Source: Actinomycetota bacterium (GTDB taxonomy: Bacteria; Actinomycetota; Actinomycetes; Propionibacteriales; Propionibacteriaceae). From it: 64,000 nucleotides of DNA. A program made the translations under genes and the position numbers. The notes beneath the pieces were generated by a model. It made no database searches. It had not been told where the DNA came from and saw only the letters and a list, made by a program, of their open reading frames with translations. The stretch is from NCBI GenBank assembly GCA_020161755.1, contig JAIUOS010000017.1:22554-86553 (forward strand), written 5' to 3'. Each line of letters begins with the position of its first letter. The first letter of the stretch is position 1. Below are positions 11,289 through 20,970 of the stretch, piece after piece.

Positions 11289-11360
11289 TCAGCGCATTCG
11301 ACAACAGGCCATCGACGGCACACAGCAGCAACACATGGTCGCAGGGCGCGTCGAGGTCAT
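11289..11360 (-). CDS. Poly-cysteine leader peptide of the metY-cysK-cysE operon
   Basis: A 23-codon ORF whose second part reads [15 protein letters not shown] before a TGA stop, giving six cysteines, four of them consecutive. The first ATG (11358-11360) lies six bases after a TAGTCT -10 box, so the mRNA should begin at the start codon (leaderless). A second in-frame ATG at 11336 precedes the cysteines. Leaderless polycysteine short ORFs acting as cysteine-responsive attenuators are known from mycobacteria. Here the ORF sits 123 bases before metY, at the head of genes for sulfide incorporation. The function is inferred from codon content and position. Confidence 0.8.
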   Translation of the reverse strand: MTSTRPATMCCCCVPSMACCRMR

Positions 11361-11366
11361 GGCCGG

Positions 11367-11396
11367 AGACTAGCGGGGTGTCCATTGGATGGTCAA
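11367..11396 (-). promoter_or_regulatory. Promoter of the metY operon leader
   Basis: On the minus strand, TTGACC (11391-11396, -35) is followed after 18 bases by TAGTCT (11367-11372, -10). The start ATG of the leader ORF begins seven bases further on. This is the best sigma-A-like promoter I see in the window. It fixes the leader ORF as the first translated element of the transcript. Confidence 0.65.
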
Positions 11397-11451
11397 CCGA
11401 GTCTTGGCATCCGAGAAGAGCGCCGATTCCGTCCGGACATTCGCCGGGCTT

Positions 11452-11457
11452 TAGACT
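11452..11457 (+). promoter_or_regulatory. Leaderless-type -10 box for guaA
   Basis: TAGACT lies seven bases before the guaA ATG. No Shine-Dalgarno sequence is present in the intervening TCGCGCC. The promoter lies back to back with that of the metY leader. Confidence 0.45.
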
Positions 11458-11464
11458 TCGCGCC

Positions 11465-13034
<1,570 letters not shown>

Positions 13035-13036
13035 AA

Positions 13037-13083
13037 AGAACCGTCCCCTTTCCACCCGGGTTGGGCGGAAAGGGGACGGTTCT
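13037..13083. terminator. Strong bidirectional hairpin terminator after guaA
   Basis: A perfect 17-base inverted repeat (13037-13053 with 13067-13083) around a 13-base loop. It is followed by CTTTTC on the plus strand and preceded by GGAAAG. It lies between the convergent guaA and small PspC gene and could end both transcripts. Confidence 0.75.
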
Positions 13084-13091
13084 CTTTTCGG

Positions 13092-13349
13092 TCAGCGGTA
13101 GTCGGACGGCGGGTTGTTGTTGCCGCTGAACATCTTCTTGAGCTCGTCGAAGCCGGTGGGGCCGCCGTCCTCGAGCGGCAGCACGAGCCACAGCGCGATG
13201 TAGAGCACGGCCACGACCCCGAAGAAGAACGACGCGACGACAGTGATGATCCGGACCAGACCGGAGTCGACGCCCAGCGAACGGGCGACGCCGCCGCAGA
13301 CGCCGGCGAGGAACTTGTCCGACGAGGAACGGGTGAGCGGTTGTTTCAT
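13092..13349 (-). CDS. Small PspC-domain membrane protein
   Basis: An 85-residue protein consisting almost entirely of a PspC domain: RSSSDKFLAGVCGGVARSLG, then a hydrophobic helix (VASFFFGVVAVLYIALWLVLPL) and a short polar tail. PspC domains sit in the cytoplasmic membrane and are linked to envelope stress responses. I chose the ATG at 13349 because GAAAGGAAA precedes it at good spacing and the PspC motif starts right after. The longer frame to 13481 runs through the next small gene. It is last in a three-gene unit with the 57-residue protein and the large PspC protein. Confidence 0.85.
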   Translation of the reverse strand: MKQPLTRSSSDKFLAGVCGGVARSLGVDSGLVRIITVVASFFFGVVAVLYIALWLVLPLEDGGPTGFDELKKMFSGNNNPPSDYR

Positions 13350-13372
13350 GGTGGGTTTCCTTTCGTGAAACT

Positions 13373-13546
13373 TCAGTTGTGCCTGCGGGAGAGCAACAGG
13401 ATTCCGATACCCGCCACGACCAGGACGATCGGGGCGGCGATGCCGACCAGGCGCCATTCGACGTGGCCGTAGGCGGTCCACAGGGCCAGGGCGGCGAGGG
13501 CGACGGCGAGGACGCCGAACCCGAAGGCTGCGCGGTCGTGGGTCAT
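13373..13546 (-). CDS. Small hypothetical membrane protein (57 residues)
   Basis: This short gene starts with an ATG that overlaps the stop of the large PspC gene by four bases (ATGA, 13543-13546) and ends 23 bases before the small PspC gene. The product starts MTHDRAAFGFGVLAVALAAL, has two hydrophobic stretches (about residues 7-26 and 33-53) and ends LLLSRRHN. It looks like a two-helix membrane protein. Position and strict G/C at third codon positions support it being real. I do not recognise the family. Confidence 0.7.
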   Translation of the reverse strand: MTHDRAAFGFGVLAVALAALALWTAYGHVEWRLVGIAAPIVLVVAGIGILLLSRRHN

Positions 13547-14787
13547 GGCGTCACGTCCAGTTCGCCGAAGTCGACGCTGGCCGTCACGTGCAGGGTCGGC
13601 GCGTTCGCCGAGGACGCCGGGTACCTGGCGGAGCCGGACAGGTCGACGCCGTCCTGGGACTGGTCGGAGTTCGCGACGTCGGTGGGGTTGAACTCGCCGA
13701 ACTTGACCTTCCAGTCGACCTGGGTGTTCACCCCGTCCGGAACCTTCAGGTTGAGCTGCCCGGCACCGACGTGGACGACCAGGTTCTGGTCGGCGTCCAG
13801 TTGCAGCCCGGTCAGGTCGACGGTGAGCTCACCGGCGGACAGGGTGACCTCCGGCGGCAGCTGCGTCCCGGTGGTGTAGGTGCGGTGCACCTCGCCCATC
13901 GACGGCATCGCGAGGTGGTTGGCCGAGCCCATCATGCCGGCGGTGACCGCGGCCATCACCAGGGTCGCCGGCAGCAGCAGCGGCGGGCGTCCGCGCCGGG
14001 CGGCGACCAGCAGGGTGAGGCCGAGGCCTGCCAGCACGGCCGCGGTGTAGGCCAGCGGGGGCGTCGGCACGCCGACGACCGCGAGGACCGTCACGACCGC
14101 GAGCGACACGCCGGCCAGGGTGAGCGCCAGCCACCACAGCCGCCAGCTGCGTCGCGGCCGACGTGCGGACGCCGGGGCAACCGCGGCCGGCAGGTCGTCG
14201 TCGCGGACGGCGAGGTCGGCCGCGGGATCGGTGTAGGGCTGCGTCCAGCGCTGTTCGGACGCCGAGGCGAGGGCGGACGCCTCGTAACCGGGCGTCTGCT
14301 GCTCGACCAGCCGCTGTCGCCAGTTCTCGGCCGCCCGCTCGAACGGGGTCGGCTCCGGCGGGGGAGCGGTGCGCTGGTTGCGTCCGCGGAAGCCGAAGAA
14401 CCAGATCAGGAAGATGACCACCACCGGGCCGAGCCCGATGCCGTTGGAGCCGACCACCGCGATCGTGACCACGGCCGCCGCGATCGTGACGGCCACCACG
14501 GTTCCCGTCGACCACGCGCGGGTGAACGGCAGGAACCGCCGCACCGGCATCTCGGCCTGGCCCTCGCGCGGCATCAGCAGCAGGGCCGACCCGTACGCCA
14601 CCAGCCCGAGGCCGCCGAAGATGCTCAGCACGACGACGGCGATCCGAAGAAGGTTGGGGTCGAGGTGCCAGCGCCGCGCGAGCCCCGCGCAGACCCCGCC
14701 GACCATCGCGCCGTCACGCGGGCGGCTGATCACGGGGAGGTTCTCGGGCACGTCCCCATTCAACGCTGCGGACCGCGGCCGTTCCAT
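13543..14787 (-). CDS. PspC-domain protein with LiaF-like C-terminal domain
   Basis: A 414-residue membrane protein. A PspC domain occupies about residues 18-75 (ISRPRDGAMVGGVCAGLARRW, then a helix). More helices follow around 95-140, then a proline/alanine-rich cytoplasmic linker, then three or four helices around 215-290. The C-terminal part (about 310-414) is a polar beta-rich domain like those in LiaF and DUF4097 proteins. The combination suggests an envelope-stress sensor or modulator. It starts a three-gene unit and is divergent from a LacI-type gene whose candidate operator overlaps its promoter. Confidence 0.75.
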   Translation of the reverse strand: MERPRSAALNGDVPENLPVISRPRDGAMVGGVCAGLARRWHLDPNLLRIAVVVLSIFGGLGLVAYGSALLLMPREGQAEMPVRRFLPFTRAWSTGTVVAVTIAAAVVTIAVVGSNGIGLGPVVVIFLIWFFGFRGRNQRTAPPPEPTPFERAAENWRQRLVEQQTPGYEASALASASEQRWTQPYTDPAADLAVRDDDLPAAVAPASARRPRRSWRLWWLALTLAGVSLAVVTVLAVVGVPTPPLAYTAAVLAGLGLTLLVAARRGRPPLLLPATLVMAAVTAGMMGSANHLAMPSMGEVHRTYTTGTQLPPEVTLSAGELTVDLTGLQLDADQNLVVHVGAGQLNLKVPDGVNTQVDWKVKFGEFNPTDVANSDQSQDGVDLSGSARYPASSANAPTLHVTASVDFGELDVTP

Positions 14788-14831
14788 AAGGGTTGACCCT
14801 GAAGGCTCCCCTCTTCGCGGCCCGGGGGCGT

Positions 14832-14837
14832 ACCATA
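14832..14837 (-). promoter_or_regulatory. Candidate -10 element of the PspC gene set
   Basis: TATGGT on the minus strand, 44 bases before the large PspC gene start. Its spacer and -35 zone coincide with the LacI-type operator at 14842-14855. Confidence 0.4.
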
Positions 14838-14841
14838 CCGG

Positions 14842-14855
14842 TGAGAGCGCTTCCA
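14842..14855. promoter_or_regulatory. Candidate LacI-family operator
   Basis: The 14-base sequence TGAGAGCGCTTCCA is a near-palindrome around the central CGCT typical of LacI-family operators, two positions short of perfect. It lies between the divergent large PspC gene and the LacI-type gene, just upstream of a -10 box reading toward the PspC gene. Binding by the neighbouring regulator is an inference. Confidence 0.45.
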
Positions 14856-14979
14856 GTACGGAGCAGTCGCGTCACTGATAGCGTTCGCCGCAACAAGGCG
14901 GAATCGGGACGTCCGAGCGCCGTGACGACGTGGTCGACGCGCGCCGGGAGGTACCGGGCCAGGGACAAGGAGGAACCCC

Positions 14980-15993
14980 GTGGCCAGGATCGAGGGGGCG
15001 CACTCGGCGCCGACGCTGGAGGACGTGGCGCGGATCGCCGGCGTGTCCCGCGCCACCGTCTCGCGCGTGGTGAACGGCGGAACGCTGGTCGCGGCCAAGA
15101 CCACCGAGGCCGTCCGCGAGGCCATCAACGAACTCGGCTATCACCCCAACAAGGCCGCCCGTTCGCTGGTCACCCGGCGTACCGGCGTGATCGCGGTGAT
15201 CGTCCCCGAGACCGACGACCGGGTGTTCTCCGACCCCTACTTCCCGCAGGCCTACCACGGCGCCCTGCAGGCGTTCATCGGCTCCGACGTGCAAGTGGTG
15301 CTGGCGATGGCCGAGCCGGGCGACAGCCCGTCCCGGATGGTGCGCTACCTGGAGTCCGGCCACGTGGACGGGGCCATCATCGTCTCCCATCACGGTCCCG
15401 CGCTCGCGCAGGCGCTCGCCCACTCCTGGCAGCCGGTGGTGTTCGTCGGCGACCCGGAGGCGCCCGGGGTCTGCTACGTCGATCTCGACAACGTGGAGGC
15501 GGCGCGGGTCGCCACCCGCCACCTGATCGAGCGCGGTGCCCGGCGCATCGCGACGATCACCGGGCCGCTGGACATGGCGTCCGCCCGGGCGCGGCTCCTC
15601 GGCTTCCAGGAGGCGATGACCGAGGCCGGCCTCGACCCGTCGACCTACGTCGAGGGCGGCTACACCTCCGAGAGCGGCGGGGTGGCTGCCCAGCTGTTGG
15701 CCGACCATCCCGATCTTGACGGGCTGTTCGTGGCGAACGACCTGATGGCGGTGACCGCGATGAACATCGTGCAGGCGCTCGGACGCCGGGTGCCCGAGGA
15801 CGTGAGGATCGTCGGCTTCGACGACGCGGCGATCGGCCAGCACTGCACGCCGCCGCTCACCACGATGACCAACCCTGCCGCCGAGCACACCCGTGAGGCC
15901 GCGGAGATGCTGATGGAGTTGCTGGCCGGCGGGACGCCGGCGAATCCGCGGATGTTGGCGCACAGCCGGCTGGTGGTGCGCGGCTCGGCATGA
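14980..15993 (+). CDS. LacI-family transcriptional regulator
   Basis: A 337-residue regulator with an N-terminal LacI helix-turn-helix (TLEDVARIAGVSRATVSRVV, about residues 10-29), hinge helix (NKAARSLVTRRTG) and a periplasmic-binding-protein-like sensor domain (IAVIVPETDD ... FVANDLMAVTAMN ... RIVGFDDAAIGQ). Start is GTG at 14980 behind AAGGAGGAA. No sugar transport or hydrolase genes lie nearby. The stop overlaps the PspC-kinase gene by four bases, so it is in an unusual operon with a two-component system. The effector is unknown. Confidence 0.93.
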   Translation: MARIEGAHSAPTLEDVARIAGVSRATVSRVVNGGTLVAAKTTEAVREAINELGYHPNKAARSLVTRRTGVIAVIVPETDDRVFSDPYFPQAYHGALQAFIGSDVQVVLAMAEPGDSPSRMVRYLESGHVDGAIIVSHHGPALAQALAHSWQPVVFVGDPEAPGVCYVDLDNVEAARVATRHLIERGARRIATITGPLDMASARARLLGFQEAMTEAGLDPSTYVEGGYTSESGGVAAQLLADHPDLDGLFVANDLMAVTAMNIVQALGRRVPEDVRIVGFDDAAIGQHCTPPLTTMTNPAAEHTREAAEMLMELLAGGTPANPRMLAHSRLVVRGSA

Positions 15994-17333
15994 CGGCTGC
16001 GGAGGACCGACCCGGCCCCGGCGACGCCGCGGCCGGTACACCAGTGCCGGCTGTGCCGACGGCGCCGGGCGTTCCGACCGCGCCGCACCGCGACGACGGG
16101 ACGGTCCAGCCGCGCTCGACCCGTCCGCTGAACGAGGCCTGGCTCGGCGGCGTCTGCGCCGGCCTGGCCGAGCACCTGGGCTGGTCGCCGCTGGTGTTGC
16201 GGGTGGTGTTCGTGGTGCTCGGGGCGGTCGGCCTGGTCGGGGTCGCCCTGTACCTCGCGCTGTGGCTGGTGATGCCGCTGCAGTCCGGCCCGCGGTCGGC
16301 GCCCGGTCTGGAGGCCGGCACGCGGAAGGGCCTGCGTCCGGGTGGCTCGGTGGCCCTGACCCCGGTCGACTACGGCGTGGCCAGCGCGCTCGCGCTGCTA
16401 GGGATCGGCCTGGTGTGGCTCGTCCAGTCCTCGGCGTGGGCGCTGCCGGCACCCGTCCTGCTGGCGGGGGCGCTCGCGGCCGGCGGCCTCGCGATGATCT
16501 GGTGGCAGGCCGACCACGCGTCCACCAGGGAGCTGCGCACCGGCTCGGCCTGGCGACGGCTGCTCGCCCCGCTGATGGCGCACTGGACGACGGTGGTCGC
16601 CGTGGGTGTCGGTCTCGCCGCTCTGGGGGCGGCGGTGACGGTGCTGGTCACCTCGCTGGAGGGCGTCGGCGAGCTGGCCCGGATGTTCGTGCTGCTCGCC
16701 CTGGTGGTGGCCGCGCTCGCGCTCGCGTCCCTGCCGTGGATCCTGCGGGTGCGCCGCGCGCTCGCGCAGGCCCGTGACGATGCGCTGGTGGCCGACGCCC
16801 GCGCCGACATGGCCGCGCACCTGCACGACTCGGTGCTCCAGACGCTCGCGCTGATCCAGCGGCAGGCCGGCGACGCCCGGGCGGTCACCGCGCTGGCGCG
16901 CCGACAGGAGCGGGAGTTGCGGCAGTGGCTGTACGGCGAGAGCCTCGGTTCGACCACCTTGGTGGAGGCGCTCAGCGGCGAGATCACCGACGTCGAGGAC
17001 CGGCACGGCGTGGACGTGGAGCTGGTCAGCGTGGGCGACGTCGAACTCACCCCCGAGGTGACCTCGGTGGTGCGGGCCGCGCGGGAGGCGATGGTCAACG
17101 CCGCCAAGCACTCCGGCGCCGACCGGATCGATGTCTACGTCGAGGTCGACCCCGACCTGGTGTCGGTCTACGTGCGTGATCGCGGCACCGGGTTCGACCT
17201 CGCCGCGATGGGGGACGACCGGATGGGCGTCCGCGGTTCGATCGTGGAGCGGGTGAAGCGCGCCGGCGGACGGGCGATAATTCGGACGGCGCCCGGTGAG
17301 GGCACCGAAGTGAGACTGGAGTTGCCACGATGA
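15990..17333 (+). CDS. PspC-domain sensor histidine kinase
   Basis: A 447-residue fusion. After a disordered proline/alanine-rich tail come a PspC domain at about residues 45-95 (LNEAWLGGVCAGLAEHLGW, helix, LWLVMPL), further membrane helices to about residue 255, a HisKA_3 box with His279 in HLHDSVLQTLALIQRQ, and an HATPase domain (MVNAAKHSGAD; MGVRGSIVERVKRAGG). PspC-kinase fusions are common in actinobacteria and probably sense membrane or cell-wall stress. It is coupled to the LacI gene upstream and the response regulator downstream, each by an ATGA overlap. Confidence 0.9.
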   Translation: MTAAEDRPGPGDAAAGTPVPAVPTAPGVPTAPHRDDGTVQPRSTRPLNEAWLGGVCAGLAEHLGWSPLVLRVVFVVLGAVGLVGVALYLALWLVMPLQSGPRSAPGLEAGTRKGLRPGGSVALTPVDYGVASALALLGIGLVWLVQSSAWALPAPVLLAGALAAGGLAMIWWQADHASTRELRTGSAWRRLLAPLMAHWTTVVAVGVGLAALGAAVTVLVTSLEGVGELARMFVLLALVVAALALASLPWILRVRRALAQARDDALVADARADMAAHLHDSVLQTLALIQRQAGDARAVTALARRQERELRQWLYGESLGSTTLVEALSGEITDVEDRHGVDVELVSVGDVELTPEVTSVVRAAREAMVNAAKHSGADRIDVYVEVDPDLVSVYVRDRGTGFDLAAMGDDRMGVRGSIVERVKRAGGRAIIRTAPGEGTEVRLELPR

Positions 17334-18001
17334 CGCAGGAATCGACCGAACAGCCCACCCCGGCCGCGTGGCGGGTGGTGATCGTGGACGACCATGCGAT
17401 GTTCCGCAGCGGCGTCCGGCACGACCTGGGCGGACGCGTCCAACTGGTCGGCGATGGCGAGGACGTGCCCACCGCAGTCGCCGCGATCCTGGCCGCCATG
17501 CCCGACGTGGTGCTGCTGGACGTCCACCTGCCCGGCGGTGGCGGCATGGAGGTGATCAAGCAGGTCGCGGCGAAGGAGCCCGGCGTGAAGTTCCTCGCGC
17601 TGTCGGTCTCCGACGCGGCCGAGGACGTGATCGGCGTGATCCGGGCCGGCGCCCGCGGGTACGTGACGAAGTCGATCTCCGCCGATGAACTGGTGGAGGC
17701 CATCGGACGGGTCGCCACCGGCGACGCCGTGTTCAGCCCGCGGCTGGCGGGCTTCGTGCTGGACGCGTTCTCCGGCGCGATCGACGTGGCCAGCATCGAC
17801 GAGGACCTCGACCGGCTCAGCGTCCGCGAGCGGGAGGTGCTGCGGCTGATCGCCCGCGGCTACGCCTACAAGGAGATCGCCCGGGAGCTGTTCATCTCGA
17901 TCAAGACCGTGGAGACCCACGTCAGCAGCGTGCTGCGCAAGCTCCAGCTCTCCAACCGCCACCAGCTCACCCGCTGGGCGACCGACCGCAAGCTGGTGTG
18001 A
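17330..18001 (+). CDS. NarL/LuxR-family response regulator (partner of PspC kinase)
   Basis: A 223-residue regulator. The receiver domain has the acidic pair VDD at residues 19-21 and the phospho-acceptor Asp64 in LLDVHLPGGGG. A LuxR helix-turn-helix follows at about 162-215 (LSVREREVLRLIARGYAYKE, KTVETHVSSVL). It overlaps the kinase gene by four bases. Likely targets are the nearby PspC genes, but no binding site can be recognised. A long palindrome follows the stop. Confidence 0.92.
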   Translation: MTQESTEQPTPAAWRVVIVDDHAMFRSGVRHDLGGRVQLVGDGEDVPTAVAAILAAMPDVVLLDVHLPGGGGMEVIKQVAAKEPGVKFLALSVSDAAEDVIGVIRAGARGYVTKSISADELVEAIGRVATGDAVFSPRLAGFVLDAFSGAIDVASIDEDLDRLSVREREVLRLIARGYAYKEIARELFISIKTVETHVSSVLRKLQLSNRHQLTRWATDRKLV

Positions 18002-18008
18002 CGCCCCT

Positions 18009-18106
18009 CCACCCTCCGCCCTTCACCTCTCCGACTTGTCAGATTCTCAGGTCGCCAGGGCGACCTGAGAATCTGACAAGTCGGAGAGGTGAAGGGCGGA
18101 GGGTGG
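18009..18106. repeat. Palindrome family A, copy 1 (48-bp perfect arms)
   Basis: The arms 18009-18056 and 18059-18106 are perfect reverse complements with a two-base spacer. The core CCGACTTGTCAGATTCTCAG is shared, with two substitutions, with copies at 53390-53445 and 54468-54521. It lies between the convergent response regulator and GlsB-like genes and could act as a bidirectional terminator. Confidence 0.9.
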
Positions 18107-18115
18107 GGGTGAGGG

Positions 18116-18370
18116 TCAGGAGCGGCGGCCCTGGATCAGGCCGTAGACCCACAGGACGAGGACCGAGCCGCCGATGGCCAGCAGCCAGGACCAGAGCGAG
18201 AAGAAGCCGGTGACGCCATGGTCGAACAGCGCCGAACCGATCCAGCCGCCGACGAGGCCGCCGAGCAGGCCGATGACGAGCGAGGACAGCCAGCCGCCGC
18301 GCTCCTTGAGGATGGCCTTCGCGATCGCACCGGCGATGAGGCCCATCAGAATCCATGCAACAAATCCCAT
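18116..18370 (-). CDS. GlsB/YeaQ/YmgE-family stress-response membrane protein
   Basis: An 84-residue transglycosylase-associated-type protein. It starts MGFVAWILMGLIAGAIAKAI and has the glycine-rich hydrophobic repeats GLLGGLVGGWIGSALF and a third helix near the C-terminus. I chose the ATG at 18370 because homologues start at this motif. TAGCGT lies seven bases before it, so the transcript may be leaderless. The longer frame to 18421 adds a polar, unrelated tail. The molecular role of this family is not well defined. Confidence 0.85.
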   Translation of the reverse strand: MGFVAWILMGLIAGAIAKAILKERGGWLSSLVIGLLGGLVGGWIGSALFDHGVTGFFSLWSWLLAIGGSVLVLWVYGLIQGRRS

Positions 18371-18492
18371 GAGCTTCACGCTACGAGAGCGGTCCAACAC
18401 CCGGCCATCAGGTGACCCCACGACTCGCCCCTGAGCGCCGTGGGTGGGCCGGTCCGGGTCGTGGGGGATGCACGGCGTAGGCTTGCCCAGCC

Positions 18493-20913
18493 ATGTCAGA
18501 CACCCTCTTCCCGGACCTTTTCGCCGAAGCCTTCCAGCCTCCTGCCGAGGCGGCGCCGGCCGCGCCGTCCGCCGACGCCGAGGCGCCGAAGCGGCACCGC
18601 GTCACCGAGGAGGAACTGCTCGCCAACCTGAACCCGCCGCAGCGCGAGGCGGTCGTGCACGCCGGGAGCCCCGTCCTCGTCGTCGCCGGAGCCGGCTCGG
18701 GCAAGACGCGGGTGCTGACCCGCCGCATCGCCCACCTGGTGGGCGTCCGCAAGGTGCACCCCGGCTCGATCCTGGCGATCACGTTCACGAACAAGGCCGC
18801 CGCCGAGATGCGGCACCGGGTCGTCGAGCTGGTGGGCAACCGGGCGAAGCTGATGTGGGTGTCCACGTTCCACTCCGCGTGCGTCCGGATCCTGCGCAGC
18901 GACGTGTCCCGGTTCGGCCTGAGCCGCACCTTCTCGATCTACGACGACACCGACTCCAAGCGCCTGATGACCCTGGTGCTGCGCGACCTCGACCTCGACC
19001 CGAAGCGCTACCCGGTGCGCGCGGTGATGAACTGGGTGTCGAACAACAAGAACGAACTGGTCGACCACGAGGCGGCCCGCAGCCGCGCGCAGGAGGGCTC
19101 GACGGAGGAGACCTACGCCGACGCCTACGCCGAGTACCAGCGGCGGCTCAAGGCGGCGAATGCCCTCGACTTCGACGACCTGATCATGACCACCGTCCAC
19201 CTGCTCCAGGCGTTCCCCGACCTGCGCGAGCAGTACCGGCGCCGGTTCCGCCACGTGCTGGTGGACGAGTACCAGGACACCAACCACGCCCAGTACGCGC
19301 TGGTGCGCGAGTTGTGCGGCGTGCACCCGGCCGCTCCCGGGTCGGGCGACAACCCCGAGGTGGAGCCGCCGGAGCTGATGGTGGTGGGCGACTCCGACCA
19401 GTCGATCTACGCGTTCCGCGGGGCCACGATCCGCAACATCCTCGACTTCGAGTCCGACTTCCCGGGCGCCCGCACGATCGTGCTGGAACAGAACTACCGC
19501 TCCACCCAGAACATCCTGAACGCGGCGAACGCCGTCATCACCCGCAACCCCGGACGCCCGGAGAAGCGGCTGTGGTCGGACGCCGGCGACGGCGACCTGC
19601 TGGTCGGCTACGTGGCCGACACCGAGCACGACGAGGCCCAGTTCGTCGCCGACGAGATCGACCGGCTCTCCGACGCCGGCACCAGCAAGCCGGGCGAGGT
19701 GGCGGTGTTCTACCGCACCAATGCCCAGTCCCGTGCCTTCGAGGAGGTGTTCATCCGGGTCGGCCTGCCCTACCGGGTGGTCGGCGGCGTCCGCTTCTAC
19801 GAGCGGCGTGAGGTGCGGGACGCGATCTCCTACCTGCGGGCCATCGCCAACCCCGACGACGACGTGTCGGTCCGCCGGGTGCTGAACGTGCCCAAGCGCG
19901 GCATCGGCGACCGGGCCGAGGCGATGATCGAGGCGTTCGCCGCGTCCGAGCAGATCTCGTTCGGCGCGGCGCTCGACCGGGCGAAGGAGGCCAACGGCCT
20001 GGCCACGCGTTCGCTCACCCAGATCGAGGGGTTCGCCGGGCTGATGGCCGGTTACCGGCAGAAGGTGGCTGACGGCGTCCCCGCCGACGAGATCCTGGCC
20101 GGCATCCTGAAGGACTCCGGCTACCTCGACGAGCTGAGCCGCAGCACCGACCCGCAGGACGAGAGCCGGCTGGAGAACCTGATCGAGCTGGTCAGTGTCG
20201 CCGGTGAGTTCGTGGCCGCCGCCCACGCGGTGGACCTGCCCGCCGACGAGGGCGAACTCGCGGCCGGCGCCCCCGAGCCGGACGACTCGCTGCCCGCGTT
20301 CCTCGAGCGCATCGCGCTGGTGGCCGACTCCGACCAGATCCCCGACAACGACCCGGACGCGGCCGGCGTGGTCACGCTGATGACGCTGCACACCGCGAAG
20401 GGCCTGGAGTTCAACACGGTCTTCCTGACCGGGTTCGAGGACGGGATCTTCCCGCACCAGCGGGCGCTGGTCGACCGCAACGAACTGGAGGAGGAGCGGC
20501 GGCTCGCCTACGTGGGCATCACCAGGGCCCGGCAGCGGCTCTACCTGACCAGGGCCAGCGTCCGGTCGCAGTGGGGGGCGCCGCAGTACAGCCCGGCCAG
20601 CCGGTTCACCGAGGAGATCCCCGCGCACCTGGTCGACTGGCGCCGTCTCGGCGTCGCCCGCACCGGCTACTCGTCCTCGGCGGCGGCGCGCACCGAGCAG
20701 TCGTGGCGCTCGACGGTGGGCTTCGGCGCCCGTCCGGCGATCAAGACCGTGAAGGCGGTGGACGTGGGTGATCGCGTGCTGCACACCACGTTCGGCATGG
20801 GTACGGTGATCGCCACGTCGGGGGCCGGGGACGGGGCGAAGGCGGACGTGGACTTCGGGTCCACGGGGGTGAAGCGGCTCTCGCTCAAGCACGCGCCGAT
20901 GGAGAAGCTCTAG
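18493..20913 (+). CDS. pcrA: ATP-dependent DNA helicase PcrA/UvrD
   Basis: An 806-residue superfamily 1A 3'-5' helicase for repair and replication restart. Q-motif LNPPQREAV, Walker A with Lys71 in AGAGSGKTRVL, motif II VLVDEYQDTN, motif III GDSDQSIYAFRGA, motif IV QNYRST and motif V TLHTAKGLEF are all visible. The C-terminal 60 residues form the tudor-like UvrD/PcrA domain that contacts RNA polymerase (GDRVLHTTFGMGTVIA). TAGGCT lies nine bases before the ATG. The neighbourhood matches M. tuberculosis uvrD1. Confidence 0.96.
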   Translation: MSDTLFPDLFAEAFQPPAEAAPAAPSADAEAPKRHRVTEEELLANLNPPQREAVVHAGSPVLVVAGAGSGKTRVLTRRIAHLVGVRKVHPGSILAITFTNKAAAEMRHRVVELVGNRAKLMWVSTFHSACVRILRSDVSRFGLSRTFSIYDDTDSKRLMTLVLRDLDLDPKRYPVRAVMNWVSNNKNELVDHEAARSRAQEGSTEETYADAYAEYQRRLKAANALDFDDLIMTTVHLLQAFPDLREQYRRRFRHVLVDEYQDTNHAQYALVRELCGVHPAAPGSGDNPEVEPPELMVVGDSDQSIYAFRGATIRNILDFESDFPGARTIVLEQNYRSTQNILNAANAVITRNPGRPEKRLWSDAGDGDLLVGYVADTEHDEAQFVADEIDRLSDAGTSKPGEVAVFYRTNAQSRAFEEVFIRVGLPYRVVGGVRFYERREVRDAISYLRAIANPDDDVSVRRVLNVPKRGIGDRAEAMIEAFAASEQISFGAALDRAKEANGLATRSLTQIEGFAGLMAGYRQKVADGVPADEILAGILKDSGYLDELSRSTDPQDESRLENLIELVSVAGEFVAAAHAVDLPADEGELAAGAPEPDDSLPAFLERIALVADSDQIPDNDPDAAGVVTLMTLHTAKGLEFNTVFLTGFEDGIFPHQRALVDRNELEEERRLAYVGITRARQRLYLTRASVRSQWGAPQYSPASRFTEEIPAHLVDWRRLGVARTGYSSSAAARTEQSWRSTVGFGARPAIKTVKAVDVGDRVLHTTFGMGTVIATSGAGDGAKADVDFGSTGVKRLSLKHAPMEKL

Positions 20914-20970
20914 CCGCCTCCGCGGGGGCTGGGGTGGGGTTCCGGGCTGCGCCGGGGACGATCAGGGGGC

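Noticed and set aside
11166..11400. A SAM-type riboswitch upstream of metY.
   Set aside because: I looked for SAM-I and SAM-IV conserved segments and saw none. The Cys-codon leader ORF explains the region better.
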